DNA of 13,901 nt from Alphaproteobacteria bacterium (GCA_006226265.1 SBHH01000033.1:1-13901), one strand, 5' to 3'. Positions 8,401 to 13,901 are shown, counted from the first letter of the stretch. Notes: generated from the sequence alone by a model not told the origin. Numbers and translations: made by a program.

Positions 8401-10274
8401 GTCGGCTCGACCATCTCGAAATCATGGATCCAGACTTTCCCCTTCATATCGGGGGAGGAAATCAGATAGGGGTTTTCCGACAGAACCTTGAGTCCCATGT
8501 TTTCCATCATCGGCAGGCAGTCGGAGAGGGTCAGCGGATCGGCCGGACTATAGACCTTGAAACGGACCTTGTTTTCCGGATCCTCCACCCAACGATAGAG
8601 ATTGAGACAGATTTCCCCGGATTTGAGGGCAAGGTCGATCTTCTCGATATCATAAAGCGCAAGCTCTGCCGTGAAACGTTCCTTATAGCCCGCAGGAAAG
8701 GCCGTGCCGTAACGCGCCTTCAGGCGAAGTCCCTTCTCTTCACCCCATTTCTCGAGCAGCGCATCGTTCAATTCATCCGACCATTCACGTGCCGCCGCCA
8801 CCAGGCGACGTTCCAGATCATCCTCATCGACAACCGGCTTGCGCTTTTCTTTAAGGGCGATGATGTAATGGATGCGGGCCAGCGCATCATCGCCGACATT
8901 GGCGTAATGCGACGACAGGCTGCCGTTATGCACCTCGGCCAGGATATCGGCAAACTTGCGGCGGATATCGGTATTGAATTTTTCACGCGGCACAAAGACG
9001 AGGGCGGAGACGAAGCGCTCGAACCGGTCACGCCGCAACAGGACCGAAATGCGCGGACGTTCCTGCAGGGTGAGGATCTTGGCCGAGGATTCATAAAGCT
9101 CGTCCACTGAAACCTGAAACAGTTCATCCCGTGGATAGGTTTCCAGGATATGCGCGAGCGCCTTTTCGTCATGACTGCTCTTGGCGAGCCCGGCCCGTTC
9201 CAGCGTCTGGGCGACCTTTCGGCGGAGATAGGGAATGTCGCGCGGAATACGGTTATAGGCGGCAGAGGTGAAGAGACCGGTAAAGCGGTATTCACCAACC
9301 ACCTCCCCTGTCGCATTGAATTTCTTCACTCCGACATAATCAAGATGAACAGCGCGATGCACCGTGGAACGGACATTAGCCTTGGTGACAATAATCAGCT
9401 CTTTCCGGCGGAGAAAATCCTTCACTTCCGGCGAGATTTCGCTGTTACCCGCCATGATACGCCGTTTCGGACTTTTAAGGATACCGAGACCCGAATCCTT
9501 TACCAGGTTCCAGCTGTCGGCCTTTCCCTTGGCCCCCGGCGCATATTCAAACTCGCGGTACCCGAGAAAAGTAAAGTGGTTGTCCGACATCCAGCTTAAC
9601 AGCGCAACGGCTTCATCAATCTCTGCCTTGTCAAGCGGCGGCGGGTTGTCCTTCAGGCTCTTGCTGATGGCATCGACCTTGCCGAGGATCGTCTTCCAGT
9701 CGTTCACGGCAAGGCGGACATCATCCAGCGTGTCATTCAGCTGTGTTTCGATCTCGGCGAGCATCTCCGGATCTGACATTTCGTCGATTTCGAAATGCAT
9801 CATGCTTTCGCGATTGAATTTCTGCTTCGTACTCGGTTCCTTGGCGTAAGTCCGGAGGCGCTCGCCCTTGTCATTCCGTTCGACATTCACCACCGGGTGG
9901 ATGATCTGATGGACCGTAAGGCCGCGCCGATTGAGAGCGGAAGTGATACTGTCAACGAGGAACGGCATATCATCATTGATGACTTCGATTACCGAATGGG
10001 TGGTTTTCCAGCCATGTTCCTCCAGATTGGGGGTGAAGGCACGAAGCTTCGCACTGTTCGCTTTGCGTGCCGCGGCAAAACGATACAGCGACAACGCCGA
10101 ACCATAGAGATATTCGGCCGAGATATTGACCATATCCTCCGGCGTTAAACGCGCATAGAACTGGCGAATGAAAACCGCGACATCCTCCGCCGCCTTTTTA
10201 TCCAGCCGTGCATCAACTATTGCGATTATTTCATCAATTTTCTCATTCTTGAGATCTTGTGCCTTCACTGCCAT
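5439..10274 (-). CDS. gdhB: NAD-specific glutamate dehydrogenase, large (180 kDa) class
   Basis: Oxidatively deaminates L-glutamate to 2-oxoglutarate and ammonia with NAD+ in the cytoplasm. It feeds amino-acid carbon into the TCA cycle; the Caulobacter homologue (GdhZ) also links metabolism to cell division. At 1611 residues it has the usual full length of the L-GDH180 class. A long N-terminal regulatory region with ACT-like folds (for example PFLVDSITSALNRRGLTVHQ, about 104-123) precedes the catalytic domain, which shows GGLRWSDRREDFRTEVLGL (about 817-835), VPVGSKGGFFPK with the conserved Lys, ATFSDIANAVAISYGFWLGD, GIGDMSGDVFGNGMLLS (about 986-1002) and KVIGEGGNLGVTQLGRIEY. A C-terminal helical region of several hundred residues follows. 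No frameshift or missing motif was seen. The longest frame begins at an ATG at 10299-10301, but that lacks a ribosome binding site; ATG 10272-10274 is preceded by GAGGGG and gives the typical MAVKAQDL start. A 691-codon frame on the opposite strand inside it is a shadow. Confidence 0.96.
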   Translation of the reverse strand: MAVKAQDLKNEKIDEIIAIVDARLDKKAAEDVAVFIRQFYARLTPEDMVNISAEYLYGSALSLYRFAAARKANSAKLRAFTPNLEEHGWKTTHSVIEVINDDMPFLVDSITSALNRRGLTVHQIIHPVVNVERNDKGERLRTYAKEPSTKQKFNRESMMHFEIDEMSDPEMLAEIETQLNDTLDDVRLAVNDWKTILGKVDAISKSLKDNPPPLDKAEIDEAVALLSWMSDNHFTFLGYREFEYAPGAKGKADSWNLVKDSGLGILKSPKRRIMAGNSEISPEVKDFLRRKELIIVTKANVRSTVHRAVHLDYVGVKKFNATGEVVGEYRFTGLFTSAAYNRIPRDIPYLRRKVAQTLERAGLAKSSHDEKALAHILETYPRDELFQVSVDELYESSAKILTLQERPRISVLLRRDRFERFVSALVFVPREKFNTDIRRKFADILAEVHNGSLSSHYANVGDDALARIHYIIALKEKRKPVVDEDDLERRLVAAAREWSDELNDALLEKWGEEKGLRLKARYGTAFPAGYKERFTAELALYDIEKIDLALKSGEICLNLYRWVEDPENKVRFKVYSPADPLTLSDCLPMMENMGLKVLSENPYLISSPDMKGKVWIHDFEMVEPTGLDLDLHSLKAKFEETFRRVWMGLMENDGFNRLVMRGGLEWSNVVVLRAYARYLRQAGVTFSQSYMINTLSGNADIARRIVELFLARCNPAFIGDRDEEIARILEGIWEALDQVASLDEDRILRRFVNLVLCTLRTNAFQQKTDPDGTPYFSFKLDSQKIEELPLPRPHVEIFVYSPRVEGVHLRGGKVARGGLRWSDRREDFRTEVLGLMKAQMVKNTVIVPVGSKGGFFPKHLPVNGSREEVQAEGIACYKIFISGLLDITDNYVGADVVPPENVIRHDEDDPYLVVAADKGTATFSDIANAVAISYGFWLGDAFASGGAAGYDHKKMAITARGAWESVKRHFREIGHDTQSTEFTVAGIGDMSGDVFGNGMLLSTKIRLVAAFDHRNIFIDPAPDAAKSFKERERMFKLPRSSWEDYDPKLISKGGGVFDRKAKSVSLSPEIRKLLDIKADHVTPNELITAILKSRVDLLWFGGIGTYIKATGESNAQVGDRSNDAIRINGKETRAKVIGEGGNLGVTQLGRIEYAMTGGRLNTDAIDNSAGVDCSDHEVNIKILLRAVLDDGEMTEKQRDRLLVDMTDDVAKHVLVDNYLQTQALTTAERQGVNNFAENVRFMRTLEKVGRLDRGVEFLPDDEELIRRQAAGLGLTRPEMSVLLAYAKMTLYTDILETDLPDDPYYTHWLAKYFPPQLREKFTAYVTGHRLRREIITTIIVNRLVNRAGPTFAMQMSEELNCQVDHVASAFALVCDVFDLEKLWADIEALDNKVSTDVQGRMIDVTLKLARRATLWCLRHISHGMDIAAEIKLLSTDMRKLESGLEKLLSDDSKETFIARVKQLVSDGVPDGLARRVAALGPLRSALDVVQAGSGSVRPVTEVGEVYFAVGAELHLDWLRSAAELIEPENNWDRLAITALIDDLYGQQRAITGSVFTMAEGHKGRAAFDHWVKQNKVSIKRCSELIREFKASGSIDISKLAFANRQFRGMIG

Positions 10275-10312
10275 TGTCCGGCCCCTCACCCCTTCATACA
10301 TCGCAGGCAGGC

Positions 10313-10326
10313 CGGGTAAAAACCCG
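10313..10326 (-). promoter_or_regulatory. Small hairpin in the gdh leader
   Basis: CGGGT / ACCCG form a perfect 5 bp stem around a four-base loop (TTTT in the minus-strand RNA), about 40 bases upstream of the chosen gdh start and about 12 bases downstream of the weak promoter candidate. It could stabilise or regulate the leader, but short stems like this also occur by chance. Confidence 0.3.
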
Positions 10327-10416
10327 AACCTGAGCCTAGCCTATCTTTTGATGAGAAAAATGCAAACACTAATCGGTTAAGAAAAACTTATTTTTTTCAA
10401 TATGTTATTTATTTTT

Positions 10417-10433
10417 TGCCTAATAGCTAGGCA
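10417..10433. repeat. Perfect inverted repeat TGCCTA-N5-TAGGCA
   Basis: A 6 bp perfect dyad with a five-base centre, embedded in the most AT-rich part of the spacer about 145 bp before the gdh start. On the minus strand it is followed by A residues rather than T residues, and on the plus strand there is no T-run after it, so it is not an intrinsic terminator. Position and symmetry suit an operator upstream of the gdh promoter. No regulator is implicated by the sequence. Confidence 0.35.
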
Positions 10434-10774
10434 GAAATGAAGACAATTTTATCAAATATTCCATGGGGCTAACGACAAGTTGTAAATCCGCATCGTTTAA
10501 GCATTGCATCTTCGCCCTTCCATCGCGGAAAATGATTATATGCGCGAATGTTTCCATAAAGAAAACGAACGTTAGCTTGAAGCCGCCCTGAAACTGTTAT
10601 CCGTGAAACACGCACTCTCACAACGCACAACAACAGAGATGATATCCTTTCACATGCCGAAATTCACCTGCTGAAAACCGGAGGGAAAGACATTGCCAAC
10701 GGAAAGGTTGAAGAATAGCGCCCATCCGCTTACGCAGCATATGCCTCCCCCACAGGCCGCAAGGGATCCTTTCC

Positions 10775-11986
10775 TCAGCCGGAGCAAATCGCTCCCTGAA
10801 GGGCAAGGCGGTAAAGATGCACCGCATAGGGATCAAACTCGTCGATAAAGCGTCCGTCCTCGATCGCTATTGTCCGGTTTTCGTCCAGCACCTCTGCCTT
10901 GTCATAATTCCTCCCTGCTGCAAGGCTGAAATCAGCCCGGGCGGGGAATCCGCTGCGGGATCCTGCAAAGATATAGAGATGACAATCCGTCTCTTTCACA
11001 AGGACCGAAACGCTGCCCCTGGCCGCCCCGGACGGTTCCGGCAAAAGCGTGACCGTGACGGCATTTCTTATATCCGGACTGTTGAGAACCCTCGCAAGGC
11101 CGGTGATGCGAGCATTTATGCGGGTCACGGCGTCCATAAGGCCAGGGTGATTCAACAGCCCGGCTTCGGAAAAGCGAGGAGAAAATTCATGCACGAAATA
11201 AATGATCCCCCGCGCCCCATGAACAATACTGAGCCAGACCATGTTGCGGATCTGATTTCCGGTCGGCAGGACAGCCGCATTATCGACATGGCTCGCGCCG
11301 ATCACGCTCCATACCGGCTTCTTCCCGTCCGTCCAGTTTACCAACCGGCCCACCCCTTTCGCCACCAGATCAAGACGGCCGCGCAAGGCCGGATTGTCGT
11401 GGGTCGCCGGATATATATCGAAAGAGACAATATCTCCCGCTTTGACATAGTCCTCGTAATCCTCCGGATGGTTCGTGCGTACCCCGCGTCCATACCAGCC
11501 ATCCCAGGCGACCCCCTGTCCGAGATTGAGGAGAACCGGCCGACTGGCGTCCCTTGATTTGATTTCCTGATAACGGGAGATCACGACCTTCGGGGCGACC
11601 GGCGGGCCGAAGCCCTTGCCGCTCTCGCGCCTCTGGGCATTATCGGGCTCGTCCTGCATTACCCACCCGGCGATGATGTCGCGGGCAGGATCGGTCAGCC
11701 CGACCTCGTTCTGTGGGCTGAAGACCGGCATTCCGGCCGCTTTTAACGTTTTTAATTGTTCTCGCGTCGGCCCCTTCCAGAGTCCGACATAGAGATTGAT
11801 GCCGAGTTTTTTATATGTACCGGCCCGCGACGGGGATTGCAGCCAGACGGCAAGGGGAAAGAAATCAGGGCGGGAGAGAAGAGGGCCCTTTTCGGCAGCA
11901 TTGCCCGGCAAAACGGGAAGGGCAAGGCTTATAAGCAGGGCAGCAAGGACAGCACGTACTGCGCTCCGCCTGCCCGCAAGGATCAC
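10775..11986 (-). CDS. Exported TIM-barrel, glycoside-hydrolase-like protein
   Basis: A 403-residue protein with an N-terminal signal peptide: RR at 6-7, hydrophobic stretch about 11-27, likely cleavage after GNAA near 31, so it acts in the periplasm or outside the cell. The mature part reads like a clan GH-A-type barrel: FFPLAVWLQSP (about 42-52), YKKLGINLYVGLW (first strand and helix), AGWVMQDEPDN with Glu at about 113, GDIVSFDIYPAT (about 184-195), KPVWSVIGASHVDN, and GARGIIYFVHEFSP with Glu at about 267. Glu113 and Glu267 are candidate acid/base and nucleophile; this is inference from position and context. A beta-rich tail (about 308-395) resembles the small C-terminal domain of such enzymes. 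No precise family or substrate is claimed. The GTG start overlaps the phosphatase stop (sequence TGTGA) and has AAAAGG seven bases upstream, indicating translational coupling. A 5 bp stem (GGAGC/GCTCC) spans the end of the gene but lacks a T-run. Confidence 0.8.
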   Translation of the reverse strand: MILAGRRSAVRAVLAALLISLALPVLPGNAAEKGPLLSRPDFFPLAVWLQSPSRAGTYKKLGINLYVGLWKGPTREQLKTLKAAGMPVFSPQNEVGLTDPARDIIAGWVMQDEPDNAQRRESGKGFGPPVAPKVVISRYQEIKSRDASRPVLLNLGQGVAWDGWYGRGVRTNHPEDYEDYVKAGDIVSFDIYPATHDNPALRGRLDLVAKGVGRLVNWTDGKKPVWSVIGASHVDNAAVLPTGNQIRNMVWLSIVHGARGIIYFVHEFSPRFSEAGLLNHPGLMDAVTRINARITGLARVLNSPDIRNAVTVTLLPEPSGAARGSVSVLVKETDCHLYIFAGSRSGFPARADFSLAAGRNYDKAEVLDENRTIAIEDGRFIDEFDPYAVHLYRLALQGAICSG

Positions 11987-12759
11987 AGAATTACCTTTTC
12001 CGAGCCTTCCAGAACCAGACAGGTCAGAAGATTGGAATAGAAGGCACCGGTATCAATGGCAATCCGGTTGTTTCGAAATTCCGGCGTGGCGCTGATACTA
12101 TGGCCATGCACGATGATCTTTTCATAAAGTCCTTCGTGATCGAGAAACTCGTCACGGATCCAGTGAAGGTCGTGCGGATCTTGCTTGTCGAGCGATTCGC
12201 ACGGATCGACACCCGCATGCACAAAAAAATAATCGCCCAGAATATGGCTGTCCACAAGGCCGTTCAGGAAATTGGAATGTGCGGATGGCATTGCCATTTT
12301 CAGGCGATGCCCCGCCTCCAGAATATCTTCTTCCGTGAGGTTGCAGAGCGCGACATCGATCCCGTAGCTCGACAGTGTCGCATCGCCGCCGTAATAGAGC
12401 CAGCGTTTGCCTCGCACCGGATCATCGAGAAACGCCTGCATTGCCGTCTCGTGATTTCCTCTCAGTGAAACAATCTTCATATCGGCAAGATTGAGGGAAA
12501 GGAGAGTGTTGATCACTTCGCGGCTGTGACGGCCCCGGTCGATATAATCGCCAAGAAAGACAAGATGTCCTTTTGCAGTGGAGCGGCTTTTATAATCATC
12601 GGCAATTTTCTGGAGAAGATCCTGCAACAGATCATTGCGGCCGTGGATATCGCCGATTACGTAGGCGCGATGTCCATCAGGCATTTTTGCGGTATCAAGG
12701 GAGACAGGTCCCTCCGGCTCGTCCTGCGGCTTTCGGGGAATCAACCTGTTAAACCGCAT
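11983..12759 (-). CDS. PPP-type metallophosphatase (serine/threonine protein phosphatase-like)
   Basis: A 258-residue cytoplasmic phosphoesterase with the complete two-metal PPP signature: VIGDIHGRNDLL (Asp37, His39), LVFLGDYIDRG (Asp71, Asp74, Arg75), LRGNHE (Asn102, His103), FFVHAGVDP (His181), IVHGHS (His218), then IDTGAFYSNLLTCLVL. The IDTGA ending and small size resemble bacterial and phage-lambda-type protein phosphatases (PrpA-like); diadenosine tetraphosphatases share the core, so the substrate (phosphoprotein or nucleotide) is open. The open frame extends upstream to 12924, but that 55-codon extension would run through the intrinsic terminator at 12897-12927 and has no family match. 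ATG 12757-12759 has AAGGGG nine bases upstream and is preferred. The stop codon overlaps the GTG of the exported hydrolase-like gene, so the two are almost certainly one operon. Confidence 0.9.
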   Translation of the reverse strand: MRFNRLIPRKPQDEPEGPVSLDTAKMPDGHRAYVIGDIHGRNDLLQDLLQKIADDYKSRSTAKGHLVFLGDYIDRGRHSREVINTLLSLNLADMKIVSLRGNHETAMQAFLDDPVRGKRWLYYGGDATLSSYGIDVALCNLTEEDILEAGHRLKMAMPSAHSNFLNGLVDSHILGDYFFVHAGVDPCESLDKQDPHDLHWIRDEFLDHEGLYEKIIVHGHSISATPEFRNNRIAIDTGAFYSNLLTCLVLEGSEKVIL

Positions 12760-12792
12760 GAATGGTATCCCCTTCATCTTTGCCGAATGCGT

Positions 12793-12824
12793 TCCGGTCT
12801 GCGCCGGACGCTGTTGTCTAGACA
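12793..12824 (-). promoter_or_regulatory. Two adjacent small dyads in the phosphatase leader
   Basis: A 5 bp stem TCCGG/CCGGA with a six-base loop (12793-12808) is followed by the perfect palindrome TGTCTAGACA (12815-12824), which also lies in a GCTG...CAGC stem. Both fall between the candidate promoter and the phosphatase ribosome binding site, so they would be in the leader RNA or act as an operator. They are short and could be chance. Confidence 0.3.
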
Positions 12825-12838
12825 GCACTGGAAATGTC

Positions 12839-12867
12839 ATATTAGGTATTGCTCCGATTGATATCCA
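12839..12867 (-). promoter_or_regulatory. Candidate sigma-70-type promoter for the phosphatase operon
   Basis: On the minus strand TGGATA (12862-12867) and TAATAT (12839-12844) are separated by 17 bp, each matching four of six consensus bases. The pair sits just downstream of the intrinsic terminator of the preceding gene and about 80 bp before the phosphatase start, which is where the operon's own promoter is needed. The match is moderate only. Confidence 0.3.
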
Positions 12868-12896
12868 GTGCCAATTTACGCCTACCTCCGGTCGGT

Positions 12897-12927
12897 AAAA
12901 AAGTGGTGACCAGACGGTCACCACTTT
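12897..12927 (-). terminator. Rho-independent terminator of the VPLPA-CTERM gene
   Basis: AAAGTGGTGACC and GGTCACCACTTT form a perfect 12 bp stem around a four-base loop. Read on the minus strand the stem runs into TTTTTT (12902-12897), the classic intrinsic terminator layout. It lies about 115 bp after the stop of the small secreted-protein gene and before the phosphatase operon, so it separates the two units. In the plus direction the following sequence is only TTTATATAG, so termination should be mainly one-way. Confidence 0.85.
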
Positions 12928-13042
12928 ATATAGGTATAAAATTGAAGATTTGGAGCCTTCATCTGCTAGCGGGTCAGGCGCCAGAAAAATTTACTGCTTT
13001 GAAATTCAAAAAACGCTTTAATTACAAAACTACTTCGTTCCT

Positions 13043-13381
13043 CTAGTCGCGGATGGACTGATCCGGCTTGCGGCGATGCCCCAGCCAGCCGATCGCCCCA
13101 AGCGCCGCACCGAACAGCAGCACGGCCGGGGGCAAAGGAACCTTACTGAAAAATCCACTATCTTCAGCCACCTCATCCTGGACGGCCTTGTCATGATAAA
13201 GCTGGGTCGCCGATCCATATGGACCGGCCGGAGAGACAACGGCCAGCGTTGTCGGTTCCTGATCCGACGCACTGAAGGACGCAGGCGCGGCCCCCTCAAC
13301 GGAAACCGGTGTCGCGTCAGCGAAACCTGCCGACAACACCAGCGCGACAACAACGGCCGGTATGGCTTTTGAGACACTCAC
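13043..13381 (-). CDS. Small secreted protein with VPLPA-CTERM sorting signal
   Basis: A 112-residue protein with an N-terminal signal peptide (hydrophobic about 6-19, likely cleavage after ADA near 23). The C-terminal sorting tail has VPLPPAV at 81-87, a hydrophobic membrane segment about 84-100 (VLLFGAALGAIGWL), then the basic stop HRRK at about 102-105. This three-part tail is the VPLPA-type variant of PEP-CTERM, recognised by exosortase-family enzymes that cut and anchor or release the protein at the cell surface; such substrates usually occur with exopolysaccharide genes. The mature part between the two signals is only about 57 residues, low in complexity, rich in Ala, Ser, Pro and acidic residues, without Cys, so no enzymatic role is expected. 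The start is GTG, preceded by GGGAG with seven bases spacing. The tail after RRK (PDQSIRD) is slightly longer than usual. A strong terminator follows. Confidence 0.85.
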   Translation of the reverse strand: MSVSKAIPAVVVALVLSAGFADATPVSVEGAAPASFSASDQEPTTLAVVSPAGPYGSATQLYHDKAVQDEVAEDSGFFSKVPLPPAVLLFGAALGAIGWLGHRRKPDQSIRD

Positions 13382-13413
13382 TTTTATACTCCCGACTTAT
13401 TCTTGCCCCTCGG

Positions 13414-13449
13414 TCCTGTCCCGGAGAGCGCTCTCGATTGAAGACAGGA
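13414..13449 (-). promoter_or_regulatory. Nested inverted repeat upstream of the VPLPA-CTERM gene
   Basis: An outer perfect 7 bp arm pair, TCCTGTC (13414-13420) and GACAGGA (13443-13449), encloses the perfect 12 bp palindrome GAGAGCGCTCTC (13424-13435). The structure lies 33-68 bases upstream of the GTG start, so it could be a leader RNA hairpin or a regulator-binding site at the promoter. No regulator can be named. Confidence 0.5.
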
Positions 13450-13473
13450 ATATGCCGCTTCAATAGATCGCGC

Positions 13474-13491
13474 ATCCCCCATATGAGGGAT
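13474..13491. promoter_or_regulatory. Imperfect 18 bp palindrome, possible operator
   Basis: ATCCCCCATATGAGGGAT is symmetric about the centre of CATATG with a single mismatched pair. It lies about 93 bases upstream of the VPLPA-CTERM start and about 25 bp from the nested repeat, next to an AT-rich stretch (13497-13514). Its length and symmetry suit a dimeric DNA-binding protein. Confidence 0.4.
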
Positions 13492-13891
13492 AGGAGTAAA
13501 AATAATAAAATTTTGCTCGAATCCCCTTCACTCGGCTGAGGCAGATCATTATCAGAAGGGTTATAGCAGACAAGAAATGGCCATAATTGGCACCCTGCAC
13601 CCCCGATCCTCGTTTCGAAATCCGGGAATATCCCGTATATGATGCAGGCCTGCCGCAGCTGGATAAAAAATTTTGCAGCCGAGACGATTTTTTTTGACAA
13701 AATCGGGACAATTTAGCGGGCCAATTGATCCAATTCAGAGTATGCTGTTACTATGCATGGGAACGTGAAATCAGTATTTGCGATGCCTCTGCAAACCTCG
13801 CCAAATAGTTCCCTCGGATGGTCGGCAGTCTTGCGAATGGCAAGAGAGAATTTTTCGCAGAATACCACAGTAAATGAAAGGAGCATAATTG

Positions 13892-13901
13892 ATGAACTTC
13901 A
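13892..13901 (+). CDS. Start of an unidentified gene (truncated by window end)
   Basis: Only three full codons (Met-Asn-Phe) are inside the window. The start is supported by AAAGGAG at 13877-13883, eight bases before the ATG, one of the best ribosome binding sites in the window. Nothing can be said about the product. A different frame, open from ATG 13753 to the window end (about 49 codons), is an alternative, but it has a low share of G/C third positions compared with neighbouring genes and no ribosome binding site of this quality. Confidence 0.6.

Larger units (their letters stand above)
10275..10774. other. Gene-free spacer upstream of gdh
   Basis: About 500 bp without a convincing gene. 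The gdh-proximal part should hold its promoter: on the minus strand a loose pair TTTGCA (10361-10366) and TAGGCT (10338-10343) with 17 bp between is the best candidate, but the match is weak. Positions 10380-10460 are strikingly AT-rich compared with the coding DNA on both sides, which would suit a promoter upstream element. The far half (about 10600-10774) lies downstream of the exported hydrolase gene; no GC-rich stem with a T-run was found there. A short minus-strand frame running into the hydrolase gene looks like a shadow. Confidence 0.5.
13382..13891. other. Long divergent non-coding region with several dyads
   Basis: About 510 bp between the VPLPA-CTERM gene (minus) and a new plus-strand gene. 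It is AT-richer than the flanking genes. Frames of up to 127 codons exist on the minus strand, but they overlap the VPLPA start in another frame and have no recognisable protein features. Besides the two dyads listed separately it holds CGGGA-N3-TCCCG (13623-13635), the palindrome GCAGGCCTGC (13644-13653), and a repeat CCAATT-GAT-CCAATT (13721-13735). A perfect TTGACA (13694-13699) lies after a T-run but has no good -10 at normal distance. I looked for -24/-12 (sigma-54) promoters and found none with correct spacing. Confidence 0.5.

Noticed and set aside
7035..9110. Long plus-strand frame of 691 codons opposite gdh
   Set aside because: It lies wholly antisense to a highly conserved gene, has no recognisable domain and shows the composition of a reverse-frame shadow in GC-rich coding DNA.
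10468..10576. Inverted repeat GCTAACG ... CGTTAGC
   Set aside because: Seven base pairs separated by about 95 bp in AT-rich DNA is within chance expectation and nothing else marks the ends as an element.
12760..12924. N-terminal extension of the phosphatase
   Set aside because: It would read through the intrinsic terminator stem and lacks a good ribosome binding site, whereas ATG 12757-12759 has AAGGGG at proper spacing.
13586..13605. TGGCAC as a possible sigma-54 promoter element
   Set aside because: The following GC is too close for the fixed -24/-12 spacing; other GG/GC pairs in the region are also off by one or more bases.
13317..13700. Minus-strand frame of 127 codons upstream of the VPLPA-CTERM gene
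   Set aside because: It overlaps the start of the supported gene in another frame, has no domain or signal, and crosses the dyad-rich region.

Overview
The window looks like chromosomal DNA of a free-living, probably marine or soil, alphaproteobacterium. The evidence is the large 180 kDa-class NAD-dependent glutamate dehydrogenase, a heparinase II/III-family gene next to purH, the VPLPA-type C-terminal sorting signal, and moderately GC-rich coding sequence with AT-richer spacers. I cannot assign a genus from the sequence alone. No tRNA, rRNA, CRISPR array, transposase or integrase was seen.

Layout. Positions 1-569 (+) hold the C-terminal end of a heparinase II/III-family protein. Convergent to it is a TviB/WbpO-type UDP-N-acetylhexosamine 6-dehydrogenase (587-1897, -), whose start faces purH across a 156 bp divergent promoter region. 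purH (2054-3652, +) is followed by a small ybjQ-family gene (3696-4010, +). On the minus strand follow a UMF1-type MFS transporter (4026-5384) and, upstream of it, the very large NAD-glutamate dehydrogenase (5439-10274). A gene-free, partly AT-rich stretch of about 500 bp lies upstream of gdh. Next is a translationally coupled minus-strand pair: a PPP-type metallophosphatase (11983-12759) and an exported TIM-barrel, glycoside-hydrolase-like protein (10775-11986). A clear intrinsic terminator (12897-12927, -) separates this pair from a 112-residue secreted protein with a VPLPA-CTERM sorting tail (13043-13381, -). About 510 bp of non-coding DNA rich in dyad symmetry follows, then the first codons of a new plus-strand gene (13892 onward) behind a strong ribosome binding site.

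How the genes fit together. The left and centre are core metabolism: the last two steps of IMP synthesis and glutamate catabolism to 2-oxoglutarate. Three elements point to surface polysaccharide biology: the uronate-type nucleotide-sugar dehydrogenase, the exported hydrolase-like protein, and the exosortase-type substrate. PEP-CTERM/VPLPA-CTERM proteins are known to occur with exosortase and exopolysaccharide loci, but no exosortase gene lies in this window, so that link is inference.

Three starts were moved inward from the longest open frame on the basis of ribosome binding sites: the MFS transporter, gdh and the phosphatase. The most interesting parts are the small VPLPA-CTERM gene with its nested dyads and the coupled phosphatase/exported hydrolase pair. 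No wholly new system can be demonstrated from this sequence alone.
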